64,000 nt of DNA from an uncultured Clostridia bacterium. Its GTDB lineage: Bacteria > Bacillota > Clostridia > Oscillospirales > Acutalibacteraceae. The stretch spans positions 1 to 64,000 of the forward strand of contig CAMVLW010000003.1 in NCBI GenBank assembly GCA_947168445.1, written 5' to 3'. The stretch's first letter is position 1. Each line of letters starts with the position of its first letter. The position numbers were made by a program, and so were the translations under genes. Under the pieces are notes generated by a model. That model was not told where the DNA came from and searched no databases. It saw only the letters and a program-made list of their open reading frames with translations. Positions 39,901-47,804 of the stretch are shown in pieces.

Positions 39901-40092
39901 TTTTATTGACGTTCCTTCTTCAAAATAGTCGCCTATTTCAAGGTTTAAGACCTTTGCTGATGCACCCTTATAGTATTCTCTTGCAGAAACGGAGGAAATG
40001 CCGATTGAAGCCATGCTCATGCACAAAAGGAGTACAAGCAAAACTGACAAAAGGCGCTTTGCTAATGATTTTCTTTTTTTCACCTTGCTCAC
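36931..40092 (-). CDS. Surface right-handed beta-helix protein with InlB B-type (Listeria-Bacteroides) repeat and C-terminal TM (~1053 aa)
   Basis: Likely GTG start (VSKVKKRKSLAKRLLSVLLVLLLCMSMASIG). Repeats GGGVYLENSTIEATNCRFKNN..., GGALYIDANSSATLNNCEIANN.... InlB-type NYTFVGWNTQPDGSGTMYERDATVTNLT. C-terminus SSIFSDGTIMLYIGSGVLLAAIVTSVIYSSRKKKK. Start is uncertain. Confidence 0.75.
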   Translation of the reverse strand: MSKVKKRKSLAKRLLSVLLVLLLCMSMASIGISSVSAREYYKGASAKVLNLEIGDYFEEGTSIKNLNFYDKKVYRKMIAYLDGEFYQETDTAFVFDRAVTLERVEREPNTFPILPLFYFESFEDTETEVKTEETLRTALRNTEISLKDNIELKDTLYVIDGKAHVIKTNGYSIKLLRGGPTAIKIDNGSTLTLIGSGNEGTSTVTGADSVGLGSAFRVLNNSNLILKGMNITDNTGKLGGGVYLENSTIEATNCRFKNNIGYENGGALYIDANSSATLNNCEIANNKGKDGGGIANLGKLTISGCKIKSNATLDNKGGGGGIWSSGDATITNTDITQNKDAVNGGGVTNHKNMTLTDCTIAANEASGWGGGLYIDGSNTVLDNTNVNNNDGKTGAGIHLRKGALTVKKATMNNNTSSEAGGALWANSGTTATLSDVTMTNNTCKTNGGALNSHGTLSLTRCTINGCTADNCGGGIYMDTSGTLTIQAGDISNCRAFSGGAGIHFHAGSLILLGGRTRITDSTTNGNSSNLWFREFKPIQIQGQFYIGSSIGITPPGIDNYNATSGYGQYNESAPADVFYCDNNQSKVDREENKEVKLITTMKSGDRNNYHVEIYLKVTDDADAWDYAYFHIYGKENKGIGNETLLHTSYDFHTSIDEDGKSINYTYDCDPNYFPSSVDVITSFGTDLIPRDFEADVTVKINNVNVASHHVVHKVYGDERKNTRINIGGDKYPYPEDFEIDTPKQIDTSGVVTVSAVDQYRVKWTVKSSDITMENVSFPGEDTIEPVDNSGYKWRVSSTYNSIHHSTYNMTFKSGSNVYPTITKPINVKFVFLLHLSVVVNGKEVFHASGSSRDTVHAANLKVPEGYYIESFDDDTGIKYDDLSETNEATGDYIQNFDFTFINDSVTLNAILAPNYYSVEFNKNGGTKVTSSGRVKSDVSGSAVNTSFLYDEPKQLPAHTLRRTNYTFVGWNTQPDGSGTMYERDATVTNLTSKKGGKVILYAIWKSVKAASTSSSIFSDGTIMLYIGSGVLLAAIVTSVIYSSRKKKKPVGKE

Positions 40093-40117
40093 TTCCTTTA
40101 TAATCTCCTTTGCCGGA

Positions 40118-42502
40118 TTACGAAATTCCGGCGTTTTCTTTTCTTTTTCTGGCTGATACAATTAACAGCGCCATTAAACCGCCGCCGACAAGTAAGCCGA
40201 TAATCGCTCCGAGCGCAATGGAACCGCCGGAGAACAGGGAGCCTGCCGCTGTTTGCTCCTTGACAGCAGCGACGTCGCGCTTAAAGTAAACATAGGTGCC
40301 GCCATAGGGGTCGTTGTAGCTGTATTTGTTTTTTTCGTCGGTAAGGTTTTGCACCGCCGTTTCACCGAACATGTGAATACCGGTGTCATAACCCTCAGGA
40401 GCGCCGCTGCCCAGCTTCATCTTCAGGGAATCCGCGAGAATCGGCGTACCGTCCTCATATTTCACGCTGTAGAGAGCAAGCCACTGCTGTCCGACATCGC
40501 CGTTGAGGTCGGCGCGGTCTTTGAGAATTTCGTGGTTTTTCTTTTCAACCGCACTTCCGCCTCCGTCGGTGCGGTTGCAGGTGACGACCTTGTAATAGGC
40601 GGTCTGGTTTTTAATCATCACCGTTTGCTTTTTGCCGTTGATGGTTTGGTCTTCGGTGATGTCAGCCTGCTCAACAATGTATTTGGGAATCGGCGCAAAA
40701 TCGACCTTGTAATACGCCATCAGTTCCGAGATAGTGGTGTAGATGGAAATACCTGCCAGCACCACCATTGCAATGGTGAAGCCCATAGCGAGATACCTGC
40801 ATACCGTTGACTTGGAAGCGAACTGTTTTAACGCATCTTTATATTTGTCGCTGGTTTCGATATTCTTTACGGTTCTTTCCAGTCCCTTCAATCTCACACT
40901 TGCCGCAATGCCTCTGGGATTTTGACTCCGGAAGTCCGCTAAATTCTGTTGTGCCTGTTTCAGCTCCGCAAATATGGAGGGTTCCATTTTGGAAGCAATC
41001 ACCGTACCAACTGCCGCGACGCCGGCTGCCGCCGTGCACATCCACATTGCAATGCCTAAGCCGCTGAGTTCAAAGGTGGATTTTACTTCCTGAGCGGCAG
41101 CCTTCGCGCGCAGCGCGTCATTTGTCAGCGCAACGCCGCCCTTTTCATAAATTTCACGGTTAACATCCTGATAGATGGAAGCGGGCTGAATACCGTCTAA
41201 CTTTGCGTCCTTAAAGCCGCTTTCGTCCGAAATTGCCATGACAATCATATCCTTGATGGAAATAAAGTCCAAGCCCGCCAGCTGACCGCCGGAAAGCGCG
41301 TCTACCATCGGATACAGAGCGCGGATATTTTTATCGCCGTTGAATTCCGCCACGTTCTTTTGGAAGAAATCCAACAGGTTTGTTTTGCCATAGTTGGTTG
41401 AGGCAAGGTGGTCGTGAGTAACAATATCCTCCGCCGCCATACCGCCCTGAACAACGGTTCCCTGATCCTTATACATCTTGACGGCAGCGTCCTGAACTTC
41501 CTTATCGGTTGAGTTGTCGGTCAGGGTGACGTTTGTTTCAGCGGAAACCGGCGTTTCGGCAACTTCATCCAACGAGTCAAGCGCGTTGTCATAGTTGAGC
41601 AGTATTTCGTTAAAGGCGCTCCACTTGTCGCGGATTTTCTTGGCGTCGTCGTTATATTTTTTGTCAAGCTCTTTGTTGATGTCAGTGGGAGTGAGAGTGG
41701 GATTTTCTTTTTTGATTTCTTCGGACAGCTTTTCAAGGCTTGTGTTCTGAAAGCGGTCAAGCCATGTGTCGTCTGAGGAGTCAGAAGCCTTTGTCAGCTC
41801 GGTTTCCATCAGCTGCACCGCCTGTCCGTTGCCCTGCATTAACAGGGTGACGATGTCGCAGTGGTTTTTCTTTTCGGTGTCGGACAGCTTGTTGTAGGCT
41901 TCGTCGCCCATCTCATACTTTGTCGGGTTGACGAGCAAATCACCCAGCGGTCTGCCACCGGTGTCGTCGTCGGTCAGCTTGTTAAGCAGGGTTTTGAAGT
42001 AGCTTGCGCGCTTGTAGTTAGCGGAATCCTGCGGCTTTTTCAGGTTTGCGCGGTATTCGTTGAGCGTTGCTACAAAACGGCTGACAAACGGTTTGATTTG
42101 AGAATCCATCTGAGTCTGCATCAGCTTGTCATAGTCCTCATAGCTGTAGCCGCCGTTCATGTTCATGACCGCAAGATCGGTCACCGCGTCGCTTGCGTCG
42201 TCGGTGGTTTTGTAGCCGAGATAGACGATTTTCTGGTTGGGACCCTGTTTGAGAGGACTCTTGGCGCCCGCGTCCTTGTTAAGATCGGCATATTCGCCTT
42301 GGTCGTCGGCAAGAATGGTGTAGCCGTCTGCCAAAAGCTCCTTTGAGGCTTCGTCAGAGGTTTTGCCCATGCCAACCTTGACCTCGCTGATATACTTCTT
42401 TCCGTTGCTCTCCGCGGCAGAAGCAATTACCTGTGCCGGAGCGAGCACCAGCATTGACACACAAAGCAATGCTGATGTAATCACTGTCACAAATTTTTTC
42501 AT
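40118..42502 (-). CDS. Surface paralog C (~794 aa): signal peptide, beta-prism-like ectodomain, internal TM pair, C-terminal TM
   Basis: Start set at MKKFVTVITSALLCVSMLVLAPAQ with SD ggaggt. YISEVKVGMG...DLNKDAGAKSPLKQGPNQKIVYLGYKTT. C-terminus GSLFSGGSIALGAIIGLLVGGGLMALLIVSARKRK. Confidence 0.8.
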   Translation of the reverse strand: MKKFVTVITSALLCVSMLVLAPAQVIASAAESNGKKYISEVKVGMGKTSDEASKELLADGYTILADDQGEYADLNKDAGAKSPLKQGPNQKIVYLGYKTTDDASDAVTDLAVMNMNGGYSYEDYDKLMQTQMDSQIKPFVSRFVATLNEYRANLKKPQDSANYKRASYFKTLLNKLTDDDTGGRPLGDLLVNPTKYEMGDEAYNKLSDTEKKNHCDIVTLLMQGNGQAVQLMETELTKASDSSDDTWLDRFQNTSLEKLSEEIKKENPTLTPTDINKELDKKYNDDAKKIRDKWSAFNEILLNYDNALDSLDEVAETPVSAETNVTLTDNSTDKEVQDAAVKMYKDQGTVVQGGMAAEDIVTHDHLASTNYGKTNLLDFFQKNVAEFNGDKNIRALYPMVDALSGGQLAGLDFISIKDMIVMAISDESGFKDAKLDGIQPASIYQDVNREIYEKGGVALTNDALRAKAAAQEVKSTFELSGLGIAMWMCTAAAGVAAVGTVIASKMEPSIFAELKQAQQNLADFRSQNPRGIAASVRLKGLERTVKNIETSDKYKDALKQFASKSTVCRYLAMGFTIAMVVLAGISIYTTISELMAYYKVDFAPIPKYIVEQADITEDQTINGKKQTVMIKNQTAYYKVVTCNRTDGGGSAVEKKNHEILKDRADLNGDVGQQWLALYSVKYEDGTPILADSLKMKLGSGAPEGYDTGIHMFGETAVQNLTDEKNKYSYNDPYGGTYVYFKRDVAAVKEQTAAGSLFSGGSIALGAIIGLLVGGGLMALLIVSARKRKENAGIS

Positions 42503-42550
42503 ACTATGTACCTCCGAATAAAAATATAAACAGTATTTTATTACATCATT

Positions 42551-42585
42551 ATCATAACATACGTTGGGGGACAATTAGGGGACAA
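42551..42585 (-). promoter_or_regulatory. Promoter of paralog C operon: tandem 11-bp repeat TTGTCCCCTAA TTGTCCCCCAA, 7 bp, -10-like TATGAT
   Basis: Plus-strand atcata acatacg ttgggggacaa ttaggggacaa. Same geometry as 47641-47675. Confidence 0.6.
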
Positions 42586-42610
42586 ATCGGCGTGATTTTT
42601 TCCGATTTAA

Positions 42611-42653
42611 AAAAATTTTTCGGCGGGCATACGTTTTGCCGTATGTCCGCCGG
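42611..42653 (-). terminator. Terminator of the paralog A-B operon
   Basis: 13-bp stem cggcgggcatacg/cgtatgtccgccg followed on the minus strand by AAAAATTTTTTTAAA. Confidence 0.85.
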
Positions 42654-42678
42654 AGGTTATTTGTGTTTTTCAGTTGTT

Positions 42679-45111
42679 TTAGGCTGCGTTTGTTTTCTTC
42701 TTTCTGCCGGCAATCCTTGTGATGATAAAGGTAATCAGGCAGCCCGCAGCCAAGCCGATGACCGCTCCGAGCACAAGAGAGCCGCCGGAGAACACAGAGC
42801 CGGCAGTTTGAGTGTCCGCGGAAACAACGTCACGCTTAAAGAAAACGTAGGTGCCCTCATTGGGGTCGTTGTAGCAGATGTCACCCTTGGTGGTGGTGAG
42901 GTTTTGCGCCGCTGTTTCACCGAACATGTGAATTCCGGTATCATAACCCTCAGGCGCGGGACCGTCGCCCAGCTTCACCTTTAAGGAATCCGCGAGAATC
43001 GGCGTGCCGTTATTGTATTTCACGCTGTAGAGCGCCAGCCACTGCTGTCCGACATCGCCGTTGAGGTCGGCGCGGTCTTTGAGAATTTCGTGGTTTTTCT
43101 TTTCAACCGCACTTCCGCCTCCGTCGGTGCGGTTGCAGGTGACGACCTTGTAATAGGCGGTCTGGTTTTTAATCATCACCGTTTGCTTTTTGCCGTTGAT
43201 GGTTTGGTCTTCGGTGATGTCAGTCTTTTCAACGATGTATTTGGGAATCGGCGCGAAATCGACCTTGTAGTATTCCATCAGTTCCGTGATGGTGGTGTAG
43301 ATGGAATAGCCTGCCAATATGACTCCTGCGATAGCAAAGCCGACTGAGAGATATTTGCAGATGTTTGATTTTAAAGCAAACGCTCTTGTCGCCTTTTTAT
43401 ACGCTTCTTCAGAAGGTCCTAATCGTTCAATTCTTTCCAGCGCAATAGCCTGTTTGTCTTTGTATATGTCTCTGATAATTCCAAAACCAAACTCACTTTC
43501 GGGTTTTGCAAGTTCTCGATTTATATAATTGAGCGCATTTCTGGCCTCGTTTAATTTTGCAACGTCTGCTTGCAGCCGGAGCATGCTTTCACTCGGTTTA
43601 AGACTCTTAAACGCAGCTAATGACGCTATCGCCGCGGCTGTGGAAGCCGCTGTGCAGCTCCAAAGAACGATTCCTGTCGTGCTCAGCGCAAAGGCAGGTT
43701 TCGGATTCTGTGAGCTCGCCTGTGCACGTATTGCATCGCTTGTCAGCGCAACGCCGCCCTTTTCATAAATTTCGCGGTTAACGTCTTGAAAGATTGAAAC
43801 CGGCTCCACATTGCTTATTTTCGCATCATTAAAGCTGTTTTTGTCAGCGACAGCCATCATGATCATATCCTTGACGGAGAGAAAATCCAGTCCGGCAATC
43901 TGACCGCTGGAAAGCGCGTCAACAATCGGATACAAATTGCGGATATTTTTTTCGCTGGTAAATTCCGACACGTCCTTTTGGAAGAATTCCAAGAGCGTGC
44001 CCTTGCCGTATTTGGACGCTTCAAGAAAATCGTGCGCAATGATGTCCTCAGCCGCCATGCTGCCCTTGACCACGTCCGCCTGGGATACATACGCGTCGGC
44101 AACTGCTTCTTTGATTTCTTGTTCGGACGAATCATCGTTCACCTTGATTTCTTTTACTTCCGTCTCAACAGCCTCGTCCAACTCATCGAGAGCATTATCG
44201 TAATTGAGCAGAATCTCATTGAAGGCGCTCCACTTGTCGCGGATTTTCTTGGCGGCGTCGTTATACTTTTTGTCAAGCTCCTTGTTGATGTCAGTGGGAG
44301 TGAGAGTGGGATTTTTCTCTTTAATCTCTTGTGTAAGAGCGTTTAAATCGGTTTTCAAAAATCTGTCAAGCCATGTGTCGTCTGAGGAGTCCGACGCCTT
44401 TGTCAGCTCGGTTTCCATCAGTTGTATCGACTCTCCCTTGCCCTGCATCAACAGAGTGAGAATGTCGCAGTGGTTCTTCTTCTCGGTGTCGGACAGCTTA
44501 TTGTAAGCTTTATCGCCCATTTCGTATTTTGTTTGGTTCACCAGCAAATCGCCCAGCGGTCTGCCGCCGGTGTCGTCGTCAGTCAGCTTGTTAAGCAGGC
44601 TTTTGTAATAATTCGCGCGCTTGAAGTTGACGGAATCCTGCGGCTTTTGCAGATTTGCGCGGTATTCGTTGAGCGTTGCGATAAAGCGGTCAACAAACGG
44701 CTTAATCTGGGAATTCATCTGGGTATTCATCAGATCCTCATATTCCTGATAGCTGAATCCGCCTTTCATGTTCATCACTGCAAGGTCGGTCACCGCGTCG
44801 CCTGCATCGCCGGTGGTTTTGTAGCCGAGATAGACAATCTTCTGGTTGGGACCTTGTTTGAGAGGACTCTTGGCGCCCGCGCCCTCGTTAAGATTGGCAT
44901 ATTCGCCTTGGTCGTTGGCAAGAATCGTGTAGCCCTCTGCCAAAAGCTCCTTTGAAGCTTCGTCTGAGGTTACACCCATGCCAACCTTCACCTCGCTGAT
45001 GTATTTCTTTGCGTTGCTCTCCGCCGCGGAAGCAATCATCTGCGCGGGACCAACTGCCAGCATTGACACACAGAGCATTGCCGAGGTGATGCCGGTTAAA
45101 AGCTTTTTCAT
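42679..45111 (-). CDS. Surface paralog B (811 aa)
   Basis: MKKLLTGITSAMLCVSMLAVGPAQMIASAAE, SD AAGGAG. Same architecture as paralog C. C-terminus GSVFSGGSLVLGAVIGLAAGCLITFIITRIAGRKKK. Confidence 0.8.
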   Translation of the reverse strand: MKKLLTGITSAMLCVSMLAVGPAQMIASAAESNAKKYISEVKVGMGVTSDEASKELLAEGYTILANDQGEYANLNEGAGAKSPLKQGPNQKIVYLGYKTTGDAGDAVTDLAVMNMKGGFSYQEYEDLMNTQMNSQIKPFVDRFIATLNEYRANLQKPQDSVNFKRANYYKSLLNKLTDDDTGGRPLGDLLVNQTKYEMGDKAYNKLSDTEKKNHCDILTLLMQGKGESIQLMETELTKASDSSDDTWLDRFLKTDLNALTQEIKEKNPTLTPTDINKELDKKYNDAAKKIRDKWSAFNEILLNYDNALDELDEAVETEVKEIKVNDDSSEQEIKEAVADAYVSQADVVKGSMAAEDIIAHDFLEASKYGKGTLLEFFQKDVSEFTSEKNIRNLYPIVDALSSGQIAGLDFLSVKDMIMMAVADKNSFNDAKISNVEPVSIFQDVNREIYEKGGVALTSDAIRAQASSQNPKPAFALSTTGIVLWSCTAASTAAAIASLAAFKSLKPSESMLRLQADVAKLNEARNALNYINRELAKPESEFGFGIIRDIYKDKQAIALERIERLGPSEEAYKKATRAFALKSNICKYLSVGFAIAGVILAGYSIYTTITELMEYYKVDFAPIPKYIVEKTDITEDQTINGKKQTVMIKNQTAYYKVVTCNRTDGGGSAVEKKNHEILKDRADLNGDVGQQWLALYSVKYNNGTPILADSLKVKLGDGPAPEGYDTGIHMFGETAAQNLTTTKGDICYNDPNEGTYVFFKRDVVSADTQTAGSVFSGGSLVLGAVIGLAAGCLITFIITRIAGRKKKTNAA

Positions 45112-45135
45112 AACCAATTCTCCTTTTTTCCTGAC

Positions 45136-47607
45136 TTATTCGGCTTTTTCCTTCTTCTTTTTGCCGACAATCCTTGTGATGACAAAGGTAATCAGGCAGC
45201 CCGCAGCCAAGCCGATGACCGCTCCGAGCACAAGAGAGCCGCCGGAGAACACAGAGCCGGCAGTTTGAGTGTCCGCGGAAACAACGTCACGCTTAAAGAA
45301 AACGTAGGTGCCCTCATTGGGGTCGTTGTAGCAGATGTCACCCTTGGTGGTGGTGAGGTTTTGCGCCGCTGTTTCACCGAACATGTGAATTCCGGTATCA
45401 TAACCCTCAGGCGCGGGACCGTCGCCCAGCTTCACCTTTAAGGAATCCGCGAGAATCGGCGTGCCGTTTTTGTATTTCACGCTGTAGAGCGCCAGCCACT
45501 GCTTGCCGACGTCGCCGTTGAGGTCGGCGCAGTCTTTCAGAATTTCATGGTTCTTCTTTTCAACATTGGTGCCGCCGCCGTCGGTGCGGTTGCAGGTGAC
45601 GACCTTGTAGTAAGCGGTCTGATTTTGAATCATCACCGTTTGCTTTTTGCCGTTGATGGTTTGGTCTTCGGTGATGTCAGCCTGCTCAACAATGTATTTG
45701 GGAATCGGAGAGAAATCGACCTTGTAGTACTCCATCATTTCCGTGATGGTAGTGTAGATGGAATAACCGGCAAGAAATGCCATGGCAATTGTAAAGCCGG
45801 CGGCAATATATCTGGAAATGTTAGATTTGGACACAACCTCTTTCATTGCGTTCTGATACTCTTTTGTGTTTGAATAGTTTTCGATATTCTTTATAGATGA
45901 TTTTATGCCCTGTTCTCTCATGTCGAGCATGTGCTGCGTCACGGAGTTACCCGGATCATTTTGAAGCATCTGCTCAAACCTGAGATAATCATTCTGTGCA
46001 TTTGTCAAGCTGTTTTGCAACTGTTGCATCCTCTGCTCAACGATTTTGTTGACAGTTCTTGTAACACTCGTAGTCGGCTTGATAGAGGAACCGATAATCA
46101 AGGAACCGGCTGCCGCCATTCCGGCGAAAGCAGTACAGCCCCAGAGCACACAGCCCAGTTTGCTCAGTTCAAAGGTTGTTTCCGTCTGCTGAGCGGCAGC
46201 CTTTGCGCGCAGCGCTTCGTTTGTCAGCGCCACGCCGCCTTTTTCGTAGATTTCACGGTTGACGTCCTGGAAAATGGAAGCCGACTCCATCTTGCTTGAA
46301 TCAACGTCATCAAAACCGCCGTCAATTGAAATGGCAATCATCATCAAATCCTTGATGGAAAGGAAGTCAAGACCTGCCAGCTGTCCGTCGGAGAGCGCAT
46401 CTACCATCGGATACAGATTACGGATGTTTTTCTCACTGCTGAATTCCGCAGCGTTCTTTTGGAAGAATTCCAGAAGTGTGCCTTTGCCGTATTTATTCAC
46501 TTCAAGGAAATCGTGAGCGGCAATATCCTCTGCCGATCTGCCTGCCTTGATCATCGCTCCCTGGGAATTGTACGCTTCTGCAGCCACTTCGGTAACTTCC
46601 TCTTTGGTTGGGTTATCGCTAAGCTTGACCTCTTTTTTGTCGGCTTCTTCTTCCATTTCGTCAAGCAGTTCGTCCGCTCTGTCATTCGCGTCATCATAAT
46701 TGAGCAGAACCTCATTGAAGGCGCTCCACTTGTCGCGGATTTTCTTGGCGGCGTCGTTATACTTTTTGTCAAGCTCCTTGTTAATCTCTGTGGGTGTAAG
46801 AGTGGGATTTTCATCCTTAATCTCTTTCGAAAGAGAATTCAAGTCGGTTTGCACAAAGCGGTCAAGCCATGTGGTGTCGGAGGAGTCAGCCGCCTTGGTC
46901 AGCTCGGTTTCCATCAGCTGCACCGCCTGTCCGTTGCCCTGCATTAAAAGGGTAAGAATGTCACAGTGGTTTTTCTTTTCTGTGTCGGACAGCTTGTTGT
47001 AGGCTTCGTCGCCCATTTCGTACTTTGTCTGATTGACCAGCAAATCACCCAAGGGTCTGTTGCCGGTGTCGTCGTCGGTCAGCTTGTTGAGCAGGGTTTT
47101 GTAGTAATTCGCACGCTTGTAGTTAGCGGAATCCTGCGGCTTTTTAAGATTTTCGCGGTATTCGTTGAGCGTTGCGATAAAACGGTCTACAAACGGCTTG
47201 ATTCTGGTGTTCATGTGGTTGTTCATCAGCGTTTCGTAGTCCTCAAAGCTGTAGCCGCCCCTCATGTTCATGACCGCAAGGTCGGTGACAGCGTCTTTCG
47301 CGTTGTCGGTGGTTTTGTAGCCCAGATAGACAATCTTCTGGTTGGGACCTTGTTTGAGAGGACTCTTGGCGCCCGCGCCCTCGTTAAGATTGGCATATTC
47401 GCCTTGGTCGTTGGCAAGAATCGTGTAGCCCTCTGCCAAAAGCTCCTTTGAAGCTTCGTCTGAGGTTACACCCATGCCAACCTTCACCTCGCTGATGTAT
47501 TTCTTTGCGTTGCTCTCCGCCGCAGAAGCGATTACCTGCGTGGGAGCAATAAACAGCATTGCCATACAGAGCACAGCTGAAGTTATGGCTGTCAGTATTT
47601 TTTTCAT
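45136..47607 (-). CDS. Surface paralog A (~823 aa)
   Basis: Start set at MKKILTAITSAVLCMAMLFIAPTQ with SD aggaggt. Same architecture. C-terminus GSVFSGGSLVLGAVIGLAAGCLITFVITRIVGKKKK. Stop is 25 bp from the paralog B start. Confidence 0.8.
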   Translation of the reverse strand: MKKILTAITSAVLCMAMLFIAPTQVIASAAESNAKKYISEVKVGMGVTSDEASKELLAEGYTILANDQGEYANLNEGAGAKSPLKQGPNQKIVYLGYKTTDNAKDAVTDLAVMNMRGGYSFEDYETLMNNHMNTRIKPFVDRFIATLNEYRENLKKPQDSANYKRANYYKTLLNKLTDDDTGNRPLGDLLVNQTKYEMGDEAYNKLSDTEKKNHCDILTLLMQGNGQAVQLMETELTKAADSSDTTWLDRFVQTDLNSLSKEIKDENPTLTPTEINKELDKKYNDAAKKIRDKWSAFNEVLLNYDDANDRADELLDEMEEEADKKEVKLSDNPTKEEVTEVAAEAYNSQGAMIKAGRSAEDIAAHDFLEVNKYGKGTLLEFFQKNAAEFSSEKNIRNLYPMVDALSDGQLAGLDFLSIKDLMMIAISIDGGFDDVDSSKMESASIFQDVNREIYEKGGVALTNEALRAKAAAQQTETTFELSKLGCVLWGCTAFAGMAAAGSLIIGSSIKPTTSVTRTVNKIVEQRMQQLQNSLTNAQNDYLRFEQMLQNDPGNSVTQHMLDMREQGIKSSIKNIENYSNTKEYQNAMKEVVSKSNISRYIAAGFTIAMAFLAGYSIYTTITEMMEYYKVDFSPIPKYIVEQADITEDQTINGKKQTVMIQNQTAYYKVVTCNRTDGGGTNVEKKNHEILKDCADLNGDVGKQWLALYSVKYKNGTPILADSLKVKLGDGPAPEGYDTGIHMFGETAAQNLTTTKGDICYNDPNEGTYVFFKRDVVSADTQTAGSVFSGGSLVLGAVIGLAAGCLITFVITRIVGKKKKEKAE

Positions 47608-47640
47608 TATCGTACCTCCTAAACAAATGTTTACATGCTT

Positions 47641-47675
47641 ATCATACCACACGTTGGGGGACAATTGGGGGACAA
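47641..47675 (-). promoter_or_regulatory. Promoter of paralog A-B operon: perfect tandem 11-bp repeat TTGTCCCCCAA x2, 7 bp, -10-like TATGAT
   Basis: Plus-strand atcata ccacacg ttgggggacaa ttgggggacaa. No hexamer lies 16-18 bp upstream as a credible -35. Confidence 0.65.
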
Positions 47676-47718
47676 AAAGGAATATTTTTTATTATTTTTT
47701 GAAAAATATTAATTCTTC

Positions 47719-47747
47719 TTGTTTTGTTTGCATTTATATAGTATAAT
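47719..47747 (+). promoter_or_regulatory. Sigma-A-type promoter TTGTTT-17 bp-TATAAT for the RsbU-like gene
   Basis: -35 at 47719-47724, -10 at 47742-47747, 17-bp spacer. Confidence 0.65.
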
Positions 47748-47804
47748 AAACTGGTAAATATCATCGCGGCACTTACTCCGTCCGCAAAAAGGTCGTGACA
47801 GAAA

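Noticed and set aside
47608-47664. N-terminal extensions MSPNVWYDKHV... and MSPNVCYDNDV... of paralogs A and C
   Set aside because: They translate the promoter/repeat region; real starts are MKKILTAIT and MKKFVTVIT with good SD sequences. The similarity comes from the shared promoter elements.
47654-47675. Reading TTGTCC within the 11-bp repeats as an ordinary -35 box
   Set aside because: Spacing to TATGAT is 12 or 23 bp, not about 17 bp, in both promoters.
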